Shown here: positions 32,935 through 37,713 of the stretch, in pieces
Layout: every line of letters starts with the position of its first letter
How positions within the stretch are numbered: the first letter of the stretch is position 1
IMG/VR virus record: IMGVR_UViG_3300007963_000018
Span: 1 to 37,713 of that record
Length of the DNA: 37,713 nt
Source of the DNA: a virus
Direction: 5' to 3' (one strand)
Notes under the pieces: model-generated
Seen by the model: only the letters and a program-made list of their open reading frames with translations
Databases searched by the model: none
Told to the model about the DNA's origin: nothing
Position numbers and translations under genes: made by a program

Positions 32935-32954
32935 TAAGTTTTTCATGTATTCGC

Positions 32955-32982
32955 TTGCTATTAAAAACTAGTCATACATACT
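32955..32982 (+). promoter_or_regulatory. Candidate promoter for the regulator-helicase operon
   Basis: TTGCTA (32955-32960) and CATACT (32977-32982), spaced by 16 bases, match sigma70 boxes at four of six positions each, about ten bases before the regulator ATG. The short gap after the integrase also holds an AT-only inverted repeat, AGTTTTT/AAAAACT (32937-32943 and 32963-32969). The promoter call is weak. Confidence 0.3.
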
Positions 32983-32992
32983 CCACCCGACG

Positions 32993-33172
32993 ATGACAAC
33001 GACTACAAAGAACAAGGTGATAACTTTTCGCGTTAGCGGGAAAGTCTTCACCGAATTGTCAGAGGTTGCTGAAGGCACGGGAGTGTCTGTCAGCGACATC
33101 ATCCGAATCTGCGTGCAAGGCGAACTGCCCAACCTGAAAGAGAAATATGTGGGAAGCAGCAGAACTAACTGA
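32993..33172 (+). CDS. Ribbon-helix-helix (Arc/CopG-like) regulator, 59 aa
   Basis: A 59-residue protein: MTTTTKNKVITFRVSGKVF, then ELSEVAEGTGVSVSDIIRICVQGEL. The pattern is a short beta strand (VITFRV, residues 9-14), helix (17-28), turn and second helix (SVSDIIRICV, 32-41), the classic ribbon-helix-helix layout with a V-S-x-S-D-I-I-R second helix. It likely binds DNA as a dimer and may control integration or replication genes. It lies between integrase and helicase, overlapping the helicase start by 26 bases. It is the only visible small DNA-binding regulator and could serve as a repressor or excision-type factor. Confidence 0.8.
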   Translation: MTTTTKNKVITFRVSGKVFTELSEVAEGTGVSVSDIIRICVQGELPNLKEKYVGSSRTN

Positions 33173-34487
33173 TTACGCACCGCCGTACTCGGAGATGGCA
33201 GAATCAGCAGTGCTGTCGTGCTGCATGAAAGAGCCTGAACTGGTGGATGAGGCGGCTACCTCTCTTGCGCCTGAAGACTTTTACGCGCTGAAGAACCTGA
33301 ACCTTTTCTCTCTCATGCTTTCCATCCGTGAGGCTGGCGGGCAGATAGACGTTATCACCATCCGAGACGCCGCTAACTCCACTTACCCCGGCGGCGTTGA
33401 GGATGTGGGTGGCCTGCCGTATCTCGCTGGGTTGCCCGACCTCACTCCCTCCACTGTCGCCCTCCCTACATATGTTGCGGCAATCGCCAAGAAGGCGAAG
33501 CTGCGACGAATGATGACGGCTGCGAGGGAGATTATCTCAGCAACACAGAACAGGGAACTCGGCGACGACGAAAAGCTGGAGCAAGGAGAACAGACCCTCG
33601 TTGGCCTGCTCCAGCAGGAAAAGAGCGGCGGGGAAGTTAACCTGAAGGATGCAGTCAAACAGACTGTCGGAGAAATCGAGCGGGCATTTGCCAACAAAGG
33701 CAGTTGCACCGGCATCGCTTCAGGTTTCCCCGCCCTCGACCGCCTCACTACGGGGTTCCATGACGGAGATGTGTTCATCCTCGCTGCACGCCCTTCAATG
33801 GGTAAGACTTCGCTGGCTATGTCAATCGCAGAACACGTTGCCATGAACGACAGCGTTCCGGTCGGGATTTTCTCAATGGAGATGACGGCTACTTCCCTGC
33901 TGAAGCGGATGATGTCAAGCCGTGCTAACGTCGATGGGCACTCGCTCCTGACCGGGAACTTGAGCGAGCAGGAGATACGCAACCTGACGATGGCTGCTGG
34001 ACGCATTGCGAAGTCTCCAATGGTTGTGGATGAAACGGCCCACCTTACGGTAGCCGGTTTAGCCTCACGCGCTCGCCGCATGGTTGCTCGGCACGGAGTG
34101 AAGCTGATCGTTGTTGACTACCTCCAACTAATGCACGCAAAAGCTGACAGCAGGGTGCAGGAGGTGACGAAGATTTCTAACGGACTGAAGGCGGTGGCGA
34201 AGCAGTTGAACATCCCCATGCTGGTGCTTTCGCAACTCTCTCGCTCTGTGGAGCAGCAAGACCGCCCACCGCGCCTCTCTGACTTGAGAGACAGTGGAAG
34301 CATTGAGCAGGACGCTGACGTGGTGGCCATGCTTCACAGGCCCGACCCGACGAGCAGCCTCGTAGATGTAATGGTGTTGAAGCACCGGAACGGCCCTACT
34401 GGGGTTGTTGAATTGGAATTCGACAAGACACGCACCAAGTTCAAGGTGCCAATTTATGTAGACGATGCCAACGTGGACTCAAAGTGA
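33147..34487 (+). CDS. dnaB: Replicative DNA helicase, DnaB-like, 446 aa
   Basis: Full-length DnaB architecture. The N-terminal helical domain starts YAPPYSEMAESAVLSCC (about residues 9-26). The RecA-like C-terminal domain carries Walker A RPSMGKTS with Lys220, Walker B VDYLQLM with Asp324, and the DLRDSGSIEQDADVVAMLHRP block typical of DnaB. It would unwind phage DNA at the replication fork as a hexamer. An AGAGA ribosome site precedes the ATG. It overlaps the regulator upstream, and its stop overlaps the GTG of the RusA-like gene (GTGA), so replication genes are tightly coupled. No primase domain is fused, so priming may come from the host or another gene. Confidence 0.95.
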   Translation: MWEAAELTDYAPPYSEMAESAVLSCCMKEPELVDEAATSLAPEDFYALKNLNLFSLMLSIREAGGQIDVITIRDAANSTYPGGVEDVGGLPYLAGLPDLTPSTVALPTYVAAIAKKAKLRRMMTAAREIISATQNRELGDDEKLEQGEQTLVGLLQQEKSGGEVNLKDAVKQTVGEIERAFANKGSCTGIASGFPALDRLTTGFHDGDVFILAARPSMGKTSLAMSIAEHVAMNDSVPVGIFSMEMTATSLLKRMMSSRANVDGHSLLTGNLSEQEIRNLTMAAGRIAKSPMVVDETAHLTVAGLASRARRMVARHGVKLIVVDYLQLMHAKADSRVQEVTKISNGLKAVAKQLNIPMLVLSQLSRSVEQQDRPPRLSDLRDSGSIEQDADVVAMLHRPDPTSSLVDVMVLKHRNGPTGVVELEFDKTRTKFKVPIYVDDANVDSK

Positions 34488-34825
34488 ACTCGAAAATTAT
34501 GAACGACTATGTGGTCATCCGCATCCGTTCGCTGGGTCACGTTCCAGCGTTCAAGAACAAAAAGATAATTGCGGGCAAGCGGCTGATAACTGCGCCCAAG
34601 GCGAGAAAGTGGATGGAGCAGGCGAGGAGCAGTATCATCTCGACCTTGAAATCCTTATGTCAGACCGGAGACGGCGCGACCTCGATGGCGCACTGGCAAC
34701 AATATGCGATGTCCTTGTTGCCGTCCGACGACAATTGGAAGGTGATTCCGAGGATAACGGTAACGGCACGGGTGGTTCCAAAGGGTGAGGAAGGGGCAAT
34801 CATTAGGCTTACAAAGTTAAAGTGA
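34484..34825 (+). CDS. RusA-like Holliday junction resolvase, core shifted to another frame, 113 aa
   Basis: The frame from GTG 34484 (or ATG 34499) reads a RusA-like N-terminal part (RIRSLGHVPAFKNKK... APKARKWMEQ, about residues 14-48). Near the end it reads SDDNWKVIPRITVTARVVPKGEEGA, matching RusA's C-terminal DD region (E. coli Asp90-Asp91). The middle does not look like RusA. In the frame of the overlapping open reading frame 34465-34788, bases 34657-34722 encode MSDRRRRDLDGALATICDVLVA, nearly the same as E. coli RusA MPDRRRRDLDN with its catalytic Asp70 and Asp72. The parts of the active site are thus in two frames, as after two compensating indels or by recoding. It may be an inactive remnant or a decoded fusion. 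It follows the helicase with a GTGA overlap. Confidence 0.7.
   Translation: MNSKIMNDYVVIRIRSLGHVPAFKNKKIIAGKRLITAPKARKWMEQARSSIISTLKSLCQTGDGATSMAHWQQYAMSLLPSDDNWKVIPRITVTARVVPKGEEGAIIRLTKLK
34657..34722 (+). other. Out-of-frame RusA catalytic core segment
   Basis: Read in the frame of bases 34465-34788, one base before the annotated resolvase frame, this stretch gives MSDRRRRDLDGALATICDVLVA. The two Asp codons equivalent to E. coli RusA Asp70 and Asp72 are at 34678-34680 and 34684-34686. The matching DD codons (34727-34732) are in the annotated frame. That alternative frame stays open for 107 codons over the whole gene. No canonical slippery heptamer lies at either switch. The nearest A-rich site, CAAAAAG at 34558-34564, is upstream of residues that fit RusA in the annotated frame. 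Confidence 0.7.
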
Positions 34826-34891
34826 CGCCGCGCACTCCCGACCACTGCTGTAACAGGTGTGGCGAGTAGAAATCGGGCACGCGGCATTAAC

Positions 34892-34915
34892 AACGAAACG
34901 AAACGAAACGAAACG
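34892..34915 (+). repeat. AAACG pentanucleotide repeat in a 5' leader
   Basis: Four full AAACG units, with a partial unit before them, run directly into the AAAAGGA ribosome site of the ssDNA-binding-type gene. The A-rich, unstructured array could aid translation initiation, and its copy number may vary by slippage. Confidence 0.85.
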
Positions 34916-34927
34916 AAAAGGACTGAA

Positions 34928-35398
34928 ATGAGTGAAGTGAAACAGGAAGTAATCAAGGGCGTGCTGGAATGGGCGCACCTGACCCCCAACAAACCGAACG
35001 ACTTGTCGGGAAAGTATCAGGTGGATGTCTGCCAACTGGACGCCGACACGGTCAAGAAGCTGAAGAAGCTGGGACTGGACGTTCAGGACGGCAGCAAGAA
35101 GGGCAAGGCCGATAAGGGCCACTATGTGACACCGAAGGCAACACGCCCTGTTACGGTGGTGGATTCCAAGCGGAACACGTTTGACGCTATTGAAAGCATC
35201 GGTAATGGCACGCTGGCCAATGTGGCGATCCGTGCGTTCCCTTACAACTTCAAGGGCAAGGAAGGCATAGGTTGCGGATTGCAGGCTATTCAAATCCTCG
35301 AACTGAAGGAGTACTCACCGGCAGGGATGTTCAGCGAAGAGGATGGCTTCGTGGGGGAAAAGGCCGCTAACGATCCGTGGGCGGAGGCAACCCAGTAA
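34928..35398 (+). CDS. Putative ssDNA-binding protein (T7 gp2.5-like), 156 aa
   Basis: The start at ATG 34928 follows AAAAGGA five bases upstream. A longer frame begins at 34859 but would translate the AAACG repeat array as ETKRNETKR, so I reject it. The protein is a beta-rich OB-fold type (VIKGVLEWAHLTPNK, GKYQVDVCQL, NVAIRAFPYNFKGKEGIGCGLQAIQILELKEY) with an acidic C-terminal tail (EEDGFVGEKAANDPWAEATQ). Phage single-strand binding proteins typically end in acidic, aromatic-tipped tails. Between a resolvase-like gene and a nuclease, it fits a recombination-replication role. The family is inferred, not certain. Confidence 0.75.
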   Translation: MSEVKQEVIKGVLEWAHLTPNKPNDLSGKYQVDVCQLDADTVKKLKKLGLDVQDGSKKGKADKGHYVTPKATRPVTVVDSKRNTFDAIESIGNGTLANVAIRAFPYNFKGKEGIGCGLQAIQILELKEYSPAGMFSEEDGFVGEKAANDPWAEATQ

Positions 35399-35399
35399 T

Positions 35400-35660
35400 G
35401 TGGAAACCTTTGGGTCTAGGCGGATGTGCGAAGAAATTGTGCTTCAAGCTATGCATGACTTCGACACCGCCTACACCCGAGGGTGGATTGATTTAGATGC
35501 CCGCCCAAGGCGGGAACTAATGGCTAGGCAGGCAGAGGTTGTCGAGTCGCTGAACTGGTTCTTCTACAGGGGTGGCATTGAAATAATTTTAGAGTTCGCG
35601 GAGTTTGACGTATCCGCGACAGCAATAAGGAGGAAAATCCGTGAACGAAATACTAGATGA
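35400..35660 (+). CDS. Hypothetical protein, 86 aa
   Basis: The start is uncertain. The GTG at 35400 lies just past the previous stop, with GGAGG twelve bases upstream; an ATG at 35424 is the alternative; a start further up would overlap the previous gene. The product is helical with a charged, aromatic body (RRMCEEIVLQAMHDFDTAYTRGW... SLNWFFYRGGIEIILEFAEFD) and ends in a basic helix (ATAIRRKIRERNTR), which might touch DNA. It overlaps the next gene by 20 bases. No family is recognised. Its place in the recombination operon suggests DNA metabolism. Confidence 0.7.
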   Translation: METFGSRRMCEEIVLQAMHDFDTAYTRGWIDLDARPRRELMARQAEVVESLNWFFYRGGIEIILEFAEFDVSATAIRRKIRERNTR

Positions 35661-36708
35661 GAGACGAGGGAAACCATCGGCGTCCAATGCGGCGAGGTAC
35701 GAAGGCTGCTCAAGGAGCCATGAACTGAGCAGGCCATTCAAGAACGAGGGAAGTGCTGCGGCAGCAGACGGCACTGACTGTCACACCTTCATGGAAGGCA
35801 AGGAGGTTGACCTGCGCCCAGAACTACTCAGTCTTTGCCGGGAGGCAGAGGCGCAGAGAAGCGAGGTGCTGTCATTCGCCTTCCCAGATTGGGAAGATCA
35901 CCCACCTGAAGTGATTGCAGAAGATCGGATTTGGTATCCGGGCGACCGCTACTCAGGCGTCCCAGACCTGCTCGCCTTCCGAAACGGCGAGTGCCTGTGC
36001 ATTGACTACAAATTCGGCAGAATCCCCGTGCCGCACGCCAAGGAAAACAAGCAGCTAAAGTGGCTGGCCGCGCTGATTGACCGGAAATACTCAGTCACGT
36101 CCGTCACAGTCTGCATCATTCAGCCGTCCGCTGGCGGCTTCACCATGCACACTTACGACAAGGCTGCGCTGAAGAAGGCCCGCGCCAGCGTGTTGCGCGT
36201 GTTGCGAAAAATTGAAAAAGGCAATGGGCCGCTAAAGGCTGGAACGCACTGCAAGTACTGCCCAGCTAGGGTGACCTGTCCAGCCTCAAACAAACAGGTC
36301 AGTGCGCTCGCGTCCGTGTCCAAAGTGGACTTGCTGTCGCCAGACCAGATGGCTCAGACGCTTGATATGCTGGAAACCGTGGAATCAACCGTCAGGGCCA
36401 TACGAAAGCGTGCAACAGAGATGCTCAAAGAGGACGGCAAGGCTATCCCCGGATACGTCCTGTCACGCGCATCAACCCGCCGCAGCATTGCTGACGCCGC
36501 TGCCGCCTACGAATCCCTGAAGCGTGAAGGATTGGCAACCGAGGGCCAATTCCTTGAAGCCTGCTCTATCGGCGTAAGCAAAGTTCAGAAGCTGGTGCAA
36601 TCCGGTGCTGACGTTGGCCCCGCAGAAGCGGCCCGAATGATGAACACGCTGCTCAATGGTAACATTTCATTCAAGGAGGGAGAACCTAAACCATGCCGAG
36701 CCGAGTGA
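35641..36708 (+). CDS. RecB/Cas4-like PD-(D/E)XK nuclease with four-Cys cluster, 355 aa
   Basis: The GTG start has a strong GGAGG site. Motifs for the nuclease: Asp109 in YSGVPDLLAF and Asp122-x-Lys124 in CIDYKFGR, followed by a Gln/Trp helix NKQLKWLAALI. The cysteines Cys23 (YEGCSRS) and Cys204-x2-Cys207-x5-Cys213 (HCKYCPARVTCPA) have the spacing of the Fe-S cluster ligands in Cas4- and AddB-type nucleases. The C-terminal 140 residues (about 215-355) are a helical extra domain with PGYVLSRASTRRS. It would be an exonuclease for recombination or end processing, acting with the SSB-type protein next door. The metal-cluster claim is an inference from spacing. Confidence 0.9.
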   Translation: MNEILDERRGKPSASNAARYEGCSRSHELSRPFKNEGSAAAADGTDCHTFMEGKEVDLRPELLSLCREAEAQRSEVLSFAFPDWEDHPPEVIAEDRIWYPGDRYSGVPDLLAFRNGECLCIDYKFGRIPVPHAKENKQLKWLAALIDRKYSVTSVTVCIIQPSAGGFTMHTYDKAALKKARASVLRVLRKIEKGNGPLKAGTHCKYCPARVTCPASNKQVSALASVSKVDLLSPDQMAQTLDMLETVESTVRAIRKRATEMLKEDGKAIPGYVLSRASTRRSIADAAAAYESLKREGLATEGQFLEACSIGVSKVQKLVQSGADVGPAEAARMMNTLLNGNISFKEGEPKPCRAE

Positions 36709-37370
36709 TACGCGACGGCATACTGGAAAGTGAAGCCATCAACTCCCTGAGTTGGGAGGCGGAACTGTTCTACCGCCGGTTAATGTCCATAGTAGACGAC
36801 TTCGGTCGCTACAGCGCACACCCTATGCTGCTGCGCAGCCGATGCTACCCCATGCAGTTCGACAGAGTGAAGGATACCGACATCCTAAAATGGCTCAAGG
36901 AGTGCAAGAAGGTGGGTATCATGTGCCTGTATAGCGTTGAAAATAAGCCTTTTCTGGAACTAACAAGGTTCAATCAACGCACACGCCAACAGTGCAGCAA
37001 GTTCCCCGGCCCTGATGATTGTATTACAAATGTCGGGCAGAGGGCAGCGGCACGCGGTCAAGTGCTGTCAAGTGCGCACGAAGACGAAGGCGAAGACGAA
37101 AGCGAAGACGAAACCCGCAAGCGGGTAGTGTCTTTGCCTAAAGGCTGGAAGCCAAAAGATGCACATAAGAAATTGGCCAAGGAGAAGGGCGTAGATATCG
37201 AAGCCGCTTTCGATTACTTCAAAGACTGGGCCAAGGGTGGAGGACACAAGCGAAAGGATTGGGACGCCACATTCCGCAATGGACTGAAAACATGGCTGAA
37301 GGAACGCTGCCCGGAGGGTGTAGGGCGGGCACTTGACGCCACAGGAGAGGAATTGAAGAAGTGGAAATGA
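36693..37370 (+). CDS. Putative replication initiation / helicase-loader-type protein, 225 aa
   Basis: The N-terminal about 100 residues (PSRVIRDGILESEAINSLSWEAELFYRRLMSIVDDFGRYSAHPMLLRS) match a winged-helix-like module that is frequent in phage replication proteins. A Glu/Asp-rich linker (HEDEGEDESEDE, from a hexamer repeat) leads to a C-terminal segment EAAFDYFKDWAKGGGHKRKDWDATFRNGLKTWLKE, which resembles DnaT/DnaD-type C-terminal domains that load helicase. The ATG at 36693 overlaps the previous gene by 16 bases and follows GGAGGGAGAA. It would bind the phage origin and recruit the DnaB-like helicase encoded upstream. It is the last gene before a strong terminator. Confidence 0.75.
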   Translation: MPSRVIRDGILESEAINSLSWEAELFYRRLMSIVDDFGRYSAHPMLLRSRCYPMQFDRVKDTDILKWLKECKKVGIMCLYSVENKPFLELTRFNQRTRQQCSKFPGPDDCITNVGQRAAARGQVLSSAHEDEGEDESEDETRKRVVSLPKGWKPKDAHKKLAKEKGVDIEAAFDYFKDWAKGGGHKRKDWDATFRNGLKTWLKERCPEGVGRALDATGEELKKWK

Positions 37371-37373
37371 CTT

Positions 37374-37454
37374 AAAAGGGCACCCCTAATCCTCGCTGCC
37401 GCGACCTCCTTGCCCGCTAACGCGGGATTCAGCGGCAAGGGGGTGCCCTTTCTT
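37374..37454 (+). terminator. Large structured terminator of the replication operon
   Basis: AAAGGGCACCCC (37375-37386) pairs perfectly over 12 bases with GGGGTGCCCTTT (37440-37451), followed by CTTC. The 53-base interior holds its own hairpin, CCCGC-TAAC-GCGGG (37413-37426), plus flanking CTTGCC/GGCAAG arms (37409-37438), so the whole can fold as a stacked or branched structure. The A-run before the stem also makes it a possible terminator for the other strand. Confidence 0.85.
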
Positions 37455-37480
37455 CAAAACCAAGTACTACAGTTTTAAGA

Positions 37481-37713
37481 ATGAAGGTGACATTAGACAT
37501 AGGCGAGATTGAGATGGCGAAGGCCATAGCGCGTACAAGGTCTAGCAATAACCGCATGGCCGGTGTTGTTTGCCGTATGCGTTCGCCCTCAAACACCAGC
37601 GAGGAGGAAATAAACGGTATGGGCGCAGAACTGGCATATTGCAAAGCGTTCAACATCTACCCAGACTTTTCAGTTACACCAAGAAAAGGAGGACATGACT
37701 GCGTCCACCACGG
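37481..37713 (+). CDS. Nuclease-like protein, N-terminal 77 residues, cut by the window edge
   Basis: An open frame from ATG 37481 to the end of the window. The start is helical (TLDIGEIEMAKAIARTRSSNN). After a linker comes INGMGAELAYCKAFNIYPDFSVTPRKGGHDCVHH. The G-A-E-L-A ... D-C order recalls the first acidic residue and the central Asp of PD-(D/E)XK folds such as phage and restriction-type nucleases, for which a V-D-V-K motif would be expected just beyond the edge. It starts after the terminator, so it likely opens a new transcript, although no promoter consensus is clear. Because it is partial, the family is only a suggestion. Confidence 0.6.
   Translation, partial: MKVTLDIGEIEMAKAIARTRSSNNRMAGVVCRMRSPSNTSEEEINGMGAELAYCKAFNIYPDFSVTPRKGGHDCVHH

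Noticed and set aside
33383-34081. A 232-codon minus-strand frame across the helicase gene (and 23834-24547 across the terminase)
   Set aside because: Both are antisense to well-conserved genes with intact motifs, and neither shows a recognisable domain or ribosome site.
34556-34566. CAAAAAG as a programmed -1 frameshift site for the RusA-like gene
   Set aside because: It is upstream of residues that fit RusA in the annotated frame, and the heptamer is not canonical. Slipping here would lose the N-terminal match.
34859-34927. A longer N-terminus for the ssDNA-binding-type protein
   Set aside because: It would translate the AAACG repeat array. The ATG at 34928 has a well-placed AAAAGGA site.
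1-37713. The window as a closed circle, joining the right-edge gene to the left edge
   Set aside because: Joining the ends gives a frame that leaves the nuclease-like pattern at once and reads the QLP repeat out of its regular frame as GSYRSYRSY. A simple circular join is therefore not supported.
1-37713. tRNA genes, CRISPR arrays, insertion sequences
   Set aside because: No cloverleaf-like sequence with a T-loop motif, no spaced identical repeats of CRISPR type, and no transposase were seen by reading. A covariance-model search for tRNAs would be decisive.

Overview
The window looks like most of a temperate, tailed, podovirus-type phage (or prophage) genome. The case rests on a terminase large subunit, portal, scaffold and capsid set, a short-tail gene cluster with a giant internal-virion-type protein and no sheath, tube or tape-measure genes, a lysis cassette, a tyrosine integrase, and a DnaB-centred replication module. 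Lipoprotein and Rz1-like features point to a Gram-negative host. I cannot name the host phylum from sequence alone. Both window edges cut genes. No tRNA, CRISPR array or insertion sequence was seen, and no gap without a gene exceeds about 260 bases.

Layout, left to right. (1) Positions 1-1076, plus strand: the tail end of a QLP-repeat protein and three small unrecognised genes, closed by a strong hairpin terminator. (2) Positions 1119-22836, minus strand: the late tail operon, transcribed right to left. Its order is long tail fibre (1095 aa), 64-aa protein, His-rich tail-collar protein, secreted trypsin-like protease, tail-nozzle-like protein, second tail-collar protein, neck/tail-tubular-like protein, two internal-virion-like proteins, and a 3201-aa polyvalent protein. 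A good sigma70-type promoter lies at its head. (3) Positions 22845-29077, plus strand: terminase large subunit, zinc-ribbon protein, portal, two small proteins, scaffold, and a 41-aa basic protein. (4) Positions 29074-31521, minus strand: the major capsid gene followed by two holin-like proteins, a 60-aa protein overlapped by an Rz1-like lipoprotein, and a PD-(D/E)XK nuclease. The capsid gene is therefore on the opposite strand from its portal and scaffold. (5) Positions 31780-37370, plus strand: integrase, ribbon-helix-helix regulator, DnaB-type helicase, RusA-like resolvase (split over two reading frames), ssDNA-binding-type protein, small protein, RecB/Cas4-like nuclease with a four-cysteine signature, and a replication-initiation-type protein. 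A long structured terminator follows, then a truncated nuclease-like gene at the edge.

How it fits together: the right-hand module would integrate, replicate and recombine the phage DNA. The terminase-portal-scaffold block and the inverted capsid gene build and fill the head. The long minus operon builds the tail and the proteins ejected with the DNA. The block after the capsid gene would open the host envelope. No endolysin, small terminase subunit, DNA polymerase or CI-type repressor was found; these may lie outside the window or be unrecognised.

The most notable observation is the RusA-like gene. Its first two catalytic aspartates (within an MSDRRRRDLD stretch close to E. coli RusA) are in one frame, while the N-terminal part and the later DD motif are in another.
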